This document shows positions 47,075 to 56,419 of a DNA stretch of 64,000 bases, piece by piece. Source of the DNA: Comamonadaceae bacterium UBA2121 (GTDB lineage Bacteria; Pseudomonadota; Gammaproteobacteria; Burkholderiales; Burkholderiaceae_C). Position 1 is the first letter of the stretch; the number at the start of each line of letters is the position of its first letter. The position numbers were made by a program, and so were the translations under genes. The stretch is taken from contig DCYB01000014.1 of assembly GCA_002331385.1 (NCBI GenBank), forward strand, positions 248,001 through 312,000, in the 5' to 3' direction. The notes under the pieces were generated by a model. That model saw only the letters and a program-made list of their open reading frames with translations, was not told where the DNA came from and made no database searches.

Positions 47075-48493
47075 TCACTGGTTGATGCTCGTTCTGATCA
47101 GTTTGAACACGTCGGTGTTTTCAATCACCCCTGTGAACGTGTTTGCGCCCATGCCTGCCGCGCCCAGAAACACATCGCCCCCGCCGTGGGTTTCGGACGC
47201 CAGGGGAATGACAGCCTCTTGCAGGAAGTTGCGGTTTTCCAGTTCGGCATCGGTGATCGGGCCGCGAGTGGCCACGCGCCGGGGACCATTGCCAAAGCCC
47301 AGAATCGTGTAGGGATTGCCGTCCACGTCAGTGGACTCCTTGCCGTTCACATAGTTCTTGACGACACCCAGAATACCTGGCTTGCCTGTTTCCGTTTTGC
47401 CCGTTCGCCGCGCATAGCCGTTGAGGTTGAGCGTGTGGTCATGGTCTGCCGTCACTACAATCAGCGTGTTCTTGAGGCCCGGATCGACCTTTTCCATTTT
47501 CGCCAATGCGGTCTTGATCGCGTCATCGAACGCCACGGTGTCCTGCAGCGCGCGACGCGCATTGGTGGCGTGCAGGGCGTGATCGATACGACCGCCCTCC
47601 ACCATCAGGAAGAAGCCCTTTTTGCGCGCAACCAGCGCATCGATGGCCTTCCCCGTCATCTCCGCCAGACTCGGTTCGCGGGACCGGTCACGATCCAGAT
47701 CGTAGGCCATGTGGTCCTTGTTGAAGAGGCCCACGAGCTTGGACTTGCCATCGGTCGGCAGCTTGTCGAATTCCGCCTTGTTCACAGCAAGGCGATAGTT
47801 CTTCGCCGTAAATTCTTTCAACAGATTGCGCCCGTCGTTACGACGACCGCCCTCGGCCTTGGTGGTGAAGTAGCTCGCACCGCCGCCCAGAATCACATCC
47901 AGACCGTCACCCAACGCCGCGTTGTAGCCCTTGCCGCCAGGCACCAGCGCTGCGGCAATGGTGTTCTCGGCATCGCGATGGCACACATGAGAATAAGTCG
48001 CGGCGGGCGTGGCGTGCGTGACGCGCGTGGTCGTGACTACACCCGTGCCATAGCCGGCAGATTTCATTTGCTCCAGCAGCGTAGTCACTGCCCTGCCGTT
48101 GTTGGCCGGGCACGTGCTGTCGTAATTCACGTGATAAGGCTTGCCGCGTGCATCGGTGGCTTTGGTGTCCGCGGTCATGAAGATGACTTCGTTGTTCATC
48201 TTCACACCGGTCATATAGGCCGCCATGGACGGCGCACTGTCCGTCACCTGCGCATCGTTGGAATAGGTATGCACGAACGCCGTCTCGGGCAGCCTGTCCA
48301 TGGCCAGATCGCCCTCCTCGCCCACGCTGTAGATGCGCGCTGCCGTGAGCGTCGTGATGCCCATGCCATCGCCCAGAAAGAACAACACATTCTTTTTCGC
48401 GCTGGCTGAAGGCACCAACGTATCGCCGCCCCCGCAGCCCGACAACATCAGCGTCGAAGCCACGAAGGCTCCGCACAAAAGCTTGCGATTCAT
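47075..48493 (-). CDS. Alkaline phosphatase (PhoA family), lipoprotein paralogue
   Basis: A 472-residue paralogue of the next gene with the same active-site blocks (FLGDGMG, TDSAPSMAAYMTG, MVEGGRIDHALH, VTADHDHTL, ETHGGGDVFLG). Unlike it, the N-terminus is a lipoprotein signal (MLSGC, Cys20, then Gly-rich GGGD), so this copy is anchored to a membrane. The ATG at 48493 is followed by basic NRK. A Pho box and a long leader hairpin lie upstream, so it heads the operon. Confidence 0.93.
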   Translation of the reverse strand: MNRKLLCGAFVASTLMLSGCGGGDTLVPSASAKKNVLFFLGDGMGITTLTAARIYSVGEEGDLAMDRLPETAFVHTYSNDAQVTDSAPSMAAYMTGVKMNNEVIFMTADTKATDARGKPYHVNYDSTCPANNGRAVTTLLEQMKSAGYGTGVVTTTRVTHATPAATYSHVCHRDAENTIAAALVPGGKGYNAALGDGLDVILGGGASYFTTKAEGGRRNDGRNLLKEFTAKNYRLAVNKAEFDKLPTDGKSKLVGLFNKDHMAYDLDRDRSREPSLAEMTGKAIDALVARKKGFFLMVEGGRIDHALHATNARRALQDTVAFDDAIKTALAKMEKVDPGLKNTLIVVTADHDHTLNLNGYARRTGKTETGKPGILGVVKNYVNGKESTDVDGNPYTILGFGNGPRRVATRGPITDAELENRNFLQEAVIPLASETHGGGDVFLGAAGMGANTFTGVIENTDVFKLIRTSINQ

Positions 48494-48562
48494 TCGATTT
48501 CCCCTTCCTGAGAAAGAGGGAATCAGCCTCCCGACGCGGAATTGCGCCATGGTGTGAAGACG

Positions 48563-48597
48563 TTCCCTCTCGTTAGTGATTCGTTAACGAGAGGGAA
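48563..48597 (-). promoter_or_regulatory. 13-bp leader hairpin upstream of the phosphatase operon
   Basis: TTCCCTCTCGTTA and TAACGAGAGGGAA form a perfect 13-bp stem with a 9-base loop. It lies between the Pho box and the first start codon, so it would be in the mRNA leader, about 70 bases before the ATG. No T-run follows on the minus strand. Confidence 0.75.
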
Positions 48598-48611
48598 TGT
48601 AGAAAGCAGGA

Positions 48612-48629
48612 ATGACTGCGACGTGACAG
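48612..48629 (-). promoter_or_regulatory. Pho box upstream of the phosphatase operon
   Basis: Read on the minus strand the site is CTGTCACGTCGCAGTCAT, with GTCA tetrads 11 bases apart. A -10-like TCTACAT lies about ten bases after it on the same strand, the spacing expected for PhoB-dependent promoters. Confidence 0.65.
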
Positions 48630-48856
48630 GCGCGAATAAGCACACACTACGCCCGCTATCGCGCTGAGCGCGCGCAAGGAGACGCTGGCTTCGCACGGAG
48701 AGCGCACAAGGCGGCATGCGGCTTTGCCGCACAATAAGAGTTTGCAAACGGTTTCAGCAAAGACTTTGATCGACGCGATTCACCCAACACTCGCGGGGGA
48801 TCATCGGCTCCATTTACCCAACCGCATGCCCCCTGAATGCGCCGGCCCATCCGATC
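48630..48856. other. Intergenic remainder between phosphatase promoter and methyltransferase
   Basis: No gene is supported here. A short hairpin TGCGGC-TTT-GCCGCA lies at 48717-48731. The sequence is otherwise ordinary in composition. Confidence 0.5.
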
Positions 48857-49777
48857 TCAATCGCCCGCAGCGAGCACCAAACCGAAGCGGTGCGCCATCG
48901 ATTGCTCCAACCCGAACTCTTGAAGAATGGCCTGCAGGCGCTCCTGCGCGCTGCGCTTTTTCTGCCCGGTGTAGCGCGCCAGAATCAGTTCGTTTTTCAT
49001 GCTGTGCTCCCAGCCGACCAATTCCGTGACGGTGACCTGATAGCCACTGGCCTCCAGATACAGACAACGCAACACGTTGGTGATCTGGCTGCCCAGCTCG
49101 CGCGTGTGGATCGGGTGACGCCAGAGCTCGGCCAGCGGCGTGCGCGAGAGTTGCAGCGCCTTGCCTTGTCGCAAGCACGCGGCCACCTCGGCCTGACAGC
49201 ACGGCACCAGCACCATGGCGCGGGCCTTTTTCTCCAAACCAAAGGCGATGGCGTCATCGGTCGCGGTATCGCAGGCGTGAAGCGCCGTCACCATGTCGAT
49301 CTGCTGCGGCAACTCCTGCGACTGCGTGGAATCGGCCACCGACAGGTTGAAAAACCGCATGCGCTCGAAACCCAACCGCTCGGCCAGCTCGCGCGAGCGT
49401 TCCACCAGCTCAGCACGCCATTCGATGCCGTAGATTGCACCGCGCCCTAACGATTTGAAAAACAGGTCGTAGAGGATGAAGCCGAGATAAGACTTGCCCG
49501 CGCCATGGTCGGCCAGCGTGGGCGCATGGTCGTTGGCGGCGAGCTCGTTGAGCACCGGCTCGATGAACTGGTACAGGTGATAGACCTGCTTGAGCTTGCG
49601 CCGCGAATCCTGATTGAGCAGCCCTTCGCGCGTGAGGATGTGCAGCGCCTTGAGCAGTTCGATGGATTGCCCCGGGCGCAATTCCGCCACCACGGCGGCC
49701 TTGGCCGCATCGGCCTTGCTGAGATGCGCAGCGGACCCAGCAGGGCCCTGGGGCTTGCGTTTAGCGGCTGCGTTCAT
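48857..49777 (-). CDS. SAM-dependent methyltransferase (Methyltransf_32-like)
   Basis: A 306-residue protein. The SAM-binding motif I is LADHGAGKSYLGFILYD, followed by YGIEWRAELVERSRELAERLG and the motif IV-like VTALHACDTATDDAIAFGL with PCCQAEVA. This set (DxGxGKSYL, HACDTATD, PCCQ) fits the METTL25/TRM13-type group, whose members act on RNA or protein. An N-terminal helical region of about 60 residues precedes it. Its start lies 4 bases inside the end of the upstream DUF1415 gene, so they are coupled. Target unknown. Confidence 0.82.
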   Translation of the reverse strand: MNAAAKRKPQGPAGSAAHLSKADAAKAAVVAELRPGQSIELLKALHILTREGLLNQDSRRKLKQVYHLYQFIEPVLNELAANDHAPTLADHGAGKSYLGFILYDLFFKSLGRGAIYGIEWRAELVERSRELAERLGFERMRFFNLSVADSTQSQELPQQIDMVTALHACDTATDDAIAFGLEKKARAMVLVPCCQAEVAACLRQGKALQLSRTPLAELWRHPIHTRELGSQITNVLRCLYLEASGYQVTVTELVGWEHSMKNELILARYTGQKKRSAQERLQAILQEFGLEQSMAHRFGLVLAAGD

Positions 49778-50391
49778 GCCTTCTTCACCTTGCCTGCGTG
49801 GGCACCGACATCGAGATCCTTCCAGCCTTGCGTACCGAGCTTTTCCAGCACTTCGATATTGCGCTCGAAGATTTCTTCGGCCTCGGGAAACACCTCCACG
49901 GCGCGATCGATGCTTTCCTCGCGCAACAGATGCAGTGTCGGATACGGTGCGCGGTTGGTGCAGTTGCTCACGTCGTCGATGTCCGTGCCGTCAAACTGGA
50001 ACTGCGGATGGAACGACGCCACCTGCAGGATACCGCCCAGGTCGAGCGCGTCGATCATGTCATCGGCCAGTTCCTGGAAGTCGTTGAAGTCGAGAAAATT
50101 GTCCAGGCAATCGGGCGCCATGAGCAGGGTGGTGTCGCGTTTTTCGGGCGAGATTTCGGCCAGCGCCTCCAGTTCGCGGTGCAGGTCCTCGGCCAGCGAA
50201 CGCGCGTCCTGCGCGTGGCTCACCACGTAATGGATCTGCCCCTTCACGTGCACGCCCTTGGCAAACGGGCACAGATTCAGGCCAATCACCGCACGCTCCA
50301 GCCAACGCTCCATGTCGGCGACGACTTGTGCATCGCGCGCTTGCAATGGGGTGGTGGAAGCGGACGTGGGATGGGCGGCTTGATCAGACAT
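49774..50391 (-). CDS. DUF1415 family protein
   Basis: A 205-residue soluble protein of the DUF1415 family, recognised by WLERAVIGLNLCPFAKGV, DTTLLMAPDCLDNFLDFNDF and GILQVASFHPQFQF followed by NCTNRAPYPTLHLLREES. The family is widespread in proteobacteria and has no established function. It overlaps the downstream methyltransferase gene by 4 bases (ATGA), which ties the two together. Confidence 0.9.
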   Translation of the reverse strand: MSDQAAHPTSASTTPLQARDAQVVADMERWLERAVIGLNLCPFAKGVHVKGQIHYVVSHAQDARSLAEDLHRELEALAEISPEKRDTTLLMAPDCLDNFLDFNDFQELADDMIDALDLGGILQVASFHPQFQFDGTDIDDVSNCTNRAPYPTLHLLREESIDRAVEVFPEAEEIFERNIEVLEKLGTQGWKDLDVGAHAGKVKKA

Positions 50392-50522
50392 GGCGGGTGA
50401 TTCGTGGATGGGGCGAGTGGTAAACGTGGGAAGCTCGGCGCTTCCTTCATACCCGCTATTTTAGGCGCCGCGCCACTCGACGCTTGCGCCAGGGACAAGC
50501 AACGCGCGTTGGCCCTTGCAGG

Positions 50523-51698
50523 TCACGGGTTCAACAAACGCTGGCCGGTCAGCCGCTCGTGCTCGCGTCCGGCATAGCGGTCGGTCATGCCGGCGATGAA
50601 GTCGCTCACCACCCGAGCCCGCTTGAGCGTGTCGCCGCGCTGCGCATCGGTGGCCTGTGCGGCCGGCAACTCGTGCGGCGACTGGAAATACACATCGAAC
50701 AATTCGCGTACCACGCGCTGCGCCAGCCCCATCGTTTCCGTCACTTGCGGGTGGCGGTACAGCTCGCGAAACAGAAACTGCTTGAGCGCCAGCGACTCTG
50801 CGCGCATCGGCGCAGAAAAACCCACTAATGCAGGTGCGCGGCGCACATCGTCCACGCTGCATGGCGTGTGCTCTGTCAGCGCTGCGGTGGTCGCGTCGAT
50901 CACGTCATAGACCTGATCGCTCAACATGCGTCGAATGGTTTCATTGAGCAGGCGTCGCTGCTCGGCAGGTGCGTGCAGCGACGCGTCGGCCGCAAGGGCC
51001 TGCTGGCGATAGCGCTCAAACAGCGGCACTGCGCACAACTGCTCGATGCTGATCAGCCCGGAGCGCACTCCGTCATCCACATCATGCGCGTTGTAGGCGA
51101 TCTCGTCCGCCAGATTGCACAACTGCGCTTCCAGACTGGGCTGCCAGCCGCGCAGAAAACGCTCGCCCACGCCACCGGGCTCGCGCTGCTCCATCAGTTC
51201 CGCGTTGCGGCGCGAGCAGTGTTTGAGGATACCTTCGCGCGTTTCAAACGTCAGGTTGATGCCGTTGTAGTCGGGGTAGCGCTCCTCCAGCGTGTCCACC
51301 ACGCGCAGACTCTGCAGGTTGTGCTCGAAGCCGCCATAGTCCTGCATGCATTCGTTGAGCGCATCCTGTCCCGCATGACCGAAGGGCGTGTGCCCGAGGT
51401 CGTGCGCCAGGCACACCGTCTCCACCAGATCTTCGTTGAGGCGCAACGAACGCGCGATCGAACGGCCAAGCTGCGCCACTTCCAGCGAATGCGTCAGCCG
51501 CGTGCGGAACAGGTCCCCTTCGTGATTGAGGAACACCTGCGTCTTGTAGACCAGCCGCCGGAACGCCGTGGAGTGCACGATGCGATCGCGGTCGCGCTGG
51601 AATTCCGAGCGCGTGGGCGCGGGCGGCTGCGCATAGCGCCGTCCGCGCGAGAGCGCGGGATCACAAGCGTAAGGGGCCAATTCAGCGTTCTGCGACAA
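50523..51698 (-). CDS. dgt: Deoxyguanosinetriphosphate triphosphohydrolase-like protein
   Basis: A 391-residue HD-domain dNTPase. The metal site is formed by RLTHSLEVAQ (H), CLAHDLGHTPFGHAG (HD) and a later Asp in NLADEIAYNAHDVDDG. It hydrolyses dNTPs to deoxynucleosides and triphosphate. It starts 36 bases after aroB, the usual neighbour in Comamonadaceae. Confidence 0.94.
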   Translation of the reverse strand: MSQNAELAPYACDPALSRGRRYAQPPAPTRSEFQRDRDRIVHSTAFRRLVYKTQVFLNHEGDLFRTRLTHSLEVAQLGRSIARSLRLNEDLVETVCLAHDLGHTPFGHAGQDALNECMQDYGGFEHNLQSLRVVDTLEERYPDYNGINLTFETREGILKHCSRRNAELMEQREPGGVGERFLRGWQPSLEAQLCNLADEIAYNAHDVDDGVRSGLISIEQLCAVPLFERYRQQALAADASLHAPAEQRRLLNETIRRMLSDQVYDVIDATTAALTEHTPCSVDDVRRAPALVGFSAPMRAESLALKQFLFRELYRHPQVTETMGLAQRVVRELFDVYFQSPHELPAAQATDAQRGDTLKRARVVSDFIAGMTDRYAGREHERLTGQRLLNP

Positions 51699-51734
51699 GT
51701 ACGGGCTTCCAATTCGGTGGGCAGTGGCGCGCGC

Positions 51735-52865
51735 TCAGGCGCAGCAGGCGTCGATGACTTCGCGCACCAGCGCATCGGGCGCGGGACGCATCACGGCCTT
51801 GCCGGGTCCGTCGATCAACACGAAGCGGATTTCGCCCGCCTCCGATTTCTTGTCCACGCGCATCAGTTGCAGATAGCGGCCAGCGTTGTCCTTGTCATCG
51901 ATGCGCGCACCGCGCGTAGGCAGGCCAGCGCGCTCAATCAGCGTGCGCAGGCGCTGCACAAAAGCGGCATCCACCATACCAAGGCGTTGTGACAGTTCTG
52001 CGGCCATCACCATGCCAGCGGCGACGCCTTCGCCGTGCAGCCATGCGCCGTAGCCCATGCCAGCCTCGATGGCGTGGCCGAACGTGTGGCCGAAATTGAG
52101 AATCGCACGCAGCCCGGCTTCGCGCTCGTCCTGCCCCACGACCCAGGCCTTGATTTCGCAACTGCGCTTCACGGCATGGGCCATGGCAACGCGGTCGCGT
52201 GCCAGCAGGTCGTCCATGTTGTCTTCCAGCCAGGCCATGAAATCCATGTCCGAGATCGGGCCGTACTTGATCACCTCGGCAATGCCCGCAGCCAGTTCGC
52301 GCGCTGGCAGGGTGTCGAGCGTGTCCAGATCGCACACCACCCATTGCGGCTGGTAGAACGCGCCGATCATGTTCTTGCCAAGCGGATGATTGATGGCGGT
52401 CTTGCCACCGACCGATGAATCCACTTGCGCCAGCAGCGTCGTCGGCACCTGCACAAAGGGCACGCCGCGCATATAGCTTGCAGCGGCAAAGCCGGTCATG
52501 TCTCCCACCACGCCGCCGCCCAGTGCAAACAGCACGGTCTTGCGATCGGCACCGTTTTCCAGCAGCCCGTCAAAAATCTTCTGCAGCGTCTGCCAGGTCT
52601 TGAACTCTTCGCCATCCGGCAGCGACACCAGATGCACCGCCGTGTAGTGGCCTTGCAGCGCCGCCTGCAGGCGCCCGGCATAGAGCGGCTGCACGGTTTC
52701 GTTGGTGACGATCAGGGCGGACGTGCCACGCGGCAGGCGCCCGGAGCGGCCCATCGCATCCAGCAGCCCGCTGCCTATATCGATGCCGTAGCTGCGCTCG
52801 CCCAGGGAAATGTCTACCGTAATGGTGCCGTCGGTGCGGTCTTGGGTGGGTGTGGTTGCGGACAT
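51735..52865 (-). CDS. aroB: 3-dehydroquinate synthase
   Basis: A 376-residue enzyme of the shikimate pathway using NAD and a divalent metal. Signatures are SLPDGEEFKTW, FALGGGVVGDMTGFAAASYMRG, VPTTLLAQVDSSVGGKTAINHP and the metal ligands EVIKYG, LNFGHTFGHAIE and HGEGVAAGM. The ATG at 52865 gives a normal N-terminus (MSATTPTQDRTDGTITVDI); the frame is open further upstream but through the terminator of the next operon. aroK, often just before aroB, is not here. Confidence 0.95.
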   Translation of the reverse strand: MSATTPTQDRTDGTITVDISLGERSYGIDIGSGLLDAMGRSGRLPRGTSALIVTNETVQPLYAGRLQAALQGHYTAVHLVSLPDGEEFKTWQTLQKIFDGLLENGADRKTVLFALGGGVVGDMTGFAAASYMRGVPFVQVPTTLLAQVDSSVGGKTAINHPLGKNMIGAFYQPQWVVCDLDTLDTLPARELAAGIAEVIKYGPISDMDFMAWLEDNMDDLLARDRVAMAHAVKRSCEIKAWVVGQDEREAGLRAILNFGHTFGHAIEAGMGYGAWLHGEGVAAGMVMAAELSQRLGMVDAAFVQRLRTLIERAGLPTRGARIDDKDNAGRYLQLMRVDKKSEAGEIRFVLIDGPGKAVMRPAPDALVREVIDACCA

Positions 52866-52923
52866 TTCCCAAGTGTAGGGCACAAGACGCGCGGCCCGCA
52901 GAAGGCGCCACGCGCCGCCCCAC

Positions 52924-52947
52924 GAAAAAGCCGCCCGGAGGCGGCTT
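52924..52947 (-). terminator. Terminator after the YidB-OmpA gene
   Basis: On the minus strand AAGCCGCC-TCCG-GGCGGCTT is a perfect 8-bp stem followed by a T-run (TTTTT, positions 52929-52925). It lies 28 bases after the stop of the 52975-54087 gene and just before aroB. Confidence 0.9.
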
Positions 52948-52974
52948 GCGAAAGCAGCGTTGTGCCCGTCTGGA

Positions 52975-54087
52975 TTACTTGCGCAGCACCACGTCCACGC
53001 GACGCGACGAGGCGTTGTTCGCACCAGTGTCCGTCGTTTCGGCAGGCTTTTCCAGCACCGTGCTGTCCTGCGGCACACCCGCGGCCACAAGCGCGGCTTG
53101 CACGGCTTGGGCGCGGTGCTTGGACAGCTCGGCATTCTTGACCGGATCGCCCGTCGGATCATTGAAGCCCGAGATCACCGCCTTCACATCGGGGTTGGCC
53201 TTCACGTAGTCCACCAGCGCCTTGGAACGGTCAGCAAACTCGGGTGCCACGTCCGTCTTTCCGGTGTCGAAGAACACGCGCAGCATGGGTACGTCCTGCA
53301 CCATGGCGTCCAGCACACCTGCGCCCGCAGGGGCCGTGAAGGTGTCGGCAACAGGAGCAGAGGCTTCGGGCGCTGGCGTTGGCGCTGGCACGGGAGCCGA
53401 TGCTTCGTTCGCCGGCGGCGTTGAAGTTGCAGGGCCTACACCCACGCCCGGGTCGCTATTCGCCGGAGCAGGCACAGATGCAGGTGCGGGAGGCGGCGCA
53501 TCTGTGGAAGGATTTTTCTTGGAGCAATAACTCACACCGAAAATGATCACCAAGGCACCAATCAACCAAGGCAGCCATTTGCCGATCCCCGAGCTTGCAG
53601 CAGGCGCCGCGGTTGCGACCGGAGGCACCACTGCAGGAGCTGCGGCGGCAGCGCCCGCCCCCGCCAACGCTGAACCGAGCAGACTGCGGCCTTCGCTCGC
53701 AAACGCTGTCACATCTGCTGGCAAAACGGTGGGTACGCGGCCACCTGGCGTGAGGTAAGAAATCAACATGGGCAGCAGCGCACCGACGATCTGAGTGACC
53801 TTTTCGCGCGGCAGGCCAAGACGTGCAACGATGCTCGACAGCAATCCGCCTTGCGAACCAAACATGGTCTCCACCTGGCCGTCGGTCGGTATTTCTGGAG
53901 TGGCCGACTCCGACACCCAACTATCCACCAATGACGCGTGACCACCACTGCGCAGGCGATCCAACATTCCGGACAGTCCGCCCGCAGCCGGGTTGGTGAG
54001 ATACGCCACCGTCATTTGCACCAGCGGCCGCGCCTGATCGCCCAAACCAAACCGCGTGGCTATTTCTCGTACGAAGTTCTCAATCAT
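52975..54087 (-). CDS. YidB-type (DUF937) and OmpA domain fusion protein
   Basis: A 370-residue protein in three parts. Residues 1-150 are a DUF937/YidB-like helical domain (MIENFVREIATRFGLGDQARPLV, GGLSGMLDRLRSGGH, LPREKVTQIVGALLPMLISYL). One membrane helix follows (WLPWLIGALVIIFGVSYC), then an 80-residue Pro/Ala/Ser linker, then an OmpA domain (MLRVFFDTGKTDVAPEF, VISGFNDPTGD, LSKHRAQAVQAAL, SRRVDVVLRK). The topology puts YidB in the cytoplasm and the wall-binding domain in the periplasm. A strong AAGGAG precedes ATG 54087. It is a single-gene unit with its own terminator. Confidence 0.88.
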   Translation of the reverse strand: MIENFVREIATRFGLGDQARPLVQMTVAYLTNPAAGGLSGMLDRLRSGGHASLVDSWVSESATPEIPTDGQVETMFGSQGGLLSSIVARLGLPREKVTQIVGALLPMLISYLTPGGRVPTVLPADVTAFASEGRSLLGSALAGAGAAAAAPAVVPPVATAAPAASSGIGKWLPWLIGALVIIFGVSYCSKKNPSTDAPPPAPASVPAPANSDPGVGVGPATSTPPANEASAPVPAPTPAPEASAPVADTFTAPAGAGVLDAMVQDVPMLRVFFDTGKTDVAPEFADRSKALVDYVKANPDVKAVISGFNDPTGDPVKNAELSKHRAQAVQAALVAAGVPQDSTVLEKPAETTDTGANNASSRRVDVVLRK

Positions 54088-54253
54088 CTCGGCACTCCTT
54101 TTGTGACATTCATACCGCAACACCCATGCTAAGCATGTCGTGCACATCGGATTCAGTTTAGGAAGTGCTCACACTTCCCCTCTGTAGGACGATCACACCT
54201 TTGTACGAAGGCAGTGGACCAGAGCACGGCCGCGCACTGTGGCGCTCGCACCC

Positions 54254-55417
54254 TCAAGGCAACGGATAGGTTCCCGGCAACAGGATGGAGCGATCCACGT
54301 TCTGGATATCCGTATGCCCGCAAAAAGCCATGGATACATCGAGTTCCTTGTGAAGAATCTGCAACGCCTTGGTCACGCCCGCTTCGCCGAACGCGCCCAG
54401 GCCGTACACCATCGCCCGGCCGATCATCGTTCCGCGCGCGCCCAGCGCCCACGCCTTGAGCACGTCCTGCCCGCCGCGAATGCCGCTGTCCATCCACACT
54501 TCGATCTGATCACCCACGGCATCCACGATGGCTGGCAGCGCGTGAATCGATGACGGCGCTCCATCCAGTTGGCGACCACCGTGATTGCTCACCACGATCG
54601 CGTCGGCGCCCGACTGCACCGCCAGACGCGCGTCTTCCGGCACCATGATGCCCTTGAGGATCAGCTTGCCCTGCCACTGCTGGCGCACCCAGGCCACGTC
54701 GGCCCAGGACAGGCGTGGATCGAACTGCTCGTTGGTCCACGCGGCGAGCGAGCTCATGTCGCTCACGCCCTTCACGTGGCCCACCAGATTGCGGAACGTG
54801 CGGCGCTGGGTGCCCGCCATCGCCAGGCACCAGCGCGGCTTGGTCATCAGGTTGATGATGTTCGGAATGGTTGGCCTGGGCGGTGCGGTCAGGCCGTTCT
54901 TGATGTCCTTGTGGCGCTGGCCGATCACCTGCAAATCCAGCGTCAACACCAGCGCGCTGCACTTGGCGTCACGCGCGCGGGCGATCATGCGCGCCATCGA
55001 TTCGCGGTCGCGCATCATGTAGAGCTGGAACCAGAACGGCGCGCTCGTGTGCTCGGCAATGTCCTCGATCGAGCAGATGCTCATCGTCGAGAGCGTGAAC
55101 GGGATGCCGAACTTTTCGGCCGCACGTGCGGCGTGGATTTCGCCGTCGGCATGCTGCATGCCCGTCAAACCGACCGGCGCGATCGCCACCGGCATCTTGG
55201 CCAACTGGCCTGCCATGCGCGTCTCCGTCGTACGCCCTTCCATGTTCACCGCCACGCGTTGGCGCAGCTTGATTGGCTGGAAGTCCGAGGTGTTCTCGCG
55301 GTAGGTGGTCTCGGTCCATGAACCGGAGTCGGCGTAGTCGTAGAACATGCGCGGAACGCGCTGCTCGGCAACGACGCGCAAGTCTTCAATACAGGTCATT
55401 TTGGAGAGTTCAGGCAT
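54254..55417 (-). CDS. lldD: FMN-dependent alpha-hydroxy-acid dehydrogenase (L-lactate dehydrogenase type)
   Basis: A 387-residue flavoenzyme oxidising a 2-hydroxy acid, most likely L-lactate to pyruvate, at the inner membrane. The FMN and substrate residues are in MFYDYADSGSWTE, VAIAPVGLTGM, WFQLYMMRDR, KGIMVPEDA, the catalytic SNHGGRQLDGA and DSGIRGGQDVLKA. ATG 55417 follows AGGAAG; the longer frame to 55456 lacks one. LldD, glycolate oxidase and mandelate dehydrogenase are hard to separate by eye, so the substrate is not certain. Confidence 0.88.
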   Translation of the reverse strand: MPELSKMTCIEDLRVVAEQRVPRMFYDYADSGSWTETTYRENTSDFQPIKLRQRVAVNMEGRTTETRMAGQLAKMPVAIAPVGLTGMQHADGEIHAARAAEKFGIPFTLSTMSICSIEDIAEHTSAPFWFQLYMMRDRESMARMIARARDAKCSALVLTLDLQVIGQRHKDIKNGLTAPPRPTIPNIINLMTKPRWCLAMAGTQRRTFRNLVGHVKGVSDMSSLAAWTNEQFDPRLSWADVAWVRQQWQGKLILKGIMVPEDARLAVQSGADAIVVSNHGGRQLDGAPSSIHALPAIVDAVGDQIEVWMDSGIRGGQDVLKAWALGARGTMIGRAMVYGLGAFGEAGVTKALQILHKELDVSMAFCGHTDIQNVDRSILLPGTYPLP

Positions 55418-55558
55418 AGTGCTTCCTGGCGCAAAACCGCGCTCAGGCGCAGCCAAGCTGCGCCGTTCACGCGGTGATAAATCTGGTGGAACGCGGTCAT
55501 GTTAGCGCGCATCGCATCCGGTGCGATTGAAGCCTTCTCCTCGCGGATTGAATTTTTT

Positions 55559-56419
55559 TCAGCGCCGCGCCAGCGCCACTCCGACGATCGCCACAGCGAA
55601 GCCGACGAACTGCAGCGCCACCAGAGTTTCGCCAAACACGATCCACGCCTGCAACGCCGACAACGGCGGCACCGCCAGCAACAGCGCCGCCGTGCGCGTG
55701 GCCTCTCCGCGCCGCATGAGCCAGATGAGCAGCGTCGTCCCCGCCACCGACAGCACCAGCACCGAATAGGCCAGATAGCCCCAGAGCAATGGCGAGTTGT
55801 CCCAGCGGAGCTCGCCAAATATCAGCGCTAGCACCACCAGCACCACCACCGCACCCACGTTCTGCACCGCACCGGCAGTGCGCAGGTCGCTGGCCGCCAA
55901 TGGCGACTTCTGCACCATCGATCCCACCGTCAGCGACAGGATGCTGGCCGCCGCCAGCGCCGCCACCGGCACGGAGAGCGTGGACGCATCGGTGGCCGCC
56001 AGACGCGGCCACAGCACCATCGCCACGCCACCAAAGCCCAGCGCCAATCCGGCCCATGTCGTACCGGACAGGCGCTTGCCTTGAAACAGCACCGCAATCA
56101 ACGCCGTGAACAATGGTTGCAGCGCGCCAATCAGCGCCATGATGCCCGCAGGCAACCCCTGCGACATGGCCCACCAGCCCGGCCCCAGATAAAAACCACT
56201 CATGAGCGCGCCCGCCAGCAGATGCAACCCGATGCGCCGCGCACCATGTGGCCAGGCCGCGCGCGCCCACCACGCTGCCACCGTGAACACCACGCATACC
56301 AGCGAAAAACGCAGGGCAAGAAACCAGAATGGATCTGCATGCGCGCCCGTTCCCCGACCAATCAGGAACCCGGACGACCAGATCAGGACAAATAGAAACG
56401 GGGCAATGTAATGCGGCAC
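55559..56419 (-). CDS. EamA-type DMT exporter
   Basis: A 286-residue membrane protein with ten hydrophobic segments in two EamA repeats (FLFVLIWSSGFLIGRG; AYSVLVLSVAGTTLLIWL). The end is a short basic tail (ALARR). It probably exports a small metabolite. It stands alone, with 141 bases to the next gene downstream and 237 upstream. Confidence 0.9.
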   Translation of the reverse strand: MPHYIAPFLFVLIWSSGFLIGRGTGAHADPFWFLALRFSLVCVVFTVAAWWARAAWPHGARRIGLHLLAGALMSGFYLGPGWWAMSQGLPAGIMALIGALQPLFTALIAVLFQGKRLSGTTWAGLALGFGGVAMVLWPRLAATDASTLSVPVAALAAASILSLTVGSMVQKSPLAASDLRTAGAVQNVGAVVVLVVLALIFGELRWDNSPLLWGYLAYSVLVLSVAGTTLLIWLMRRGEATRTAALLLAVPPLSALQAWIVFGETLVALQFVGFAVAIVGVALARR

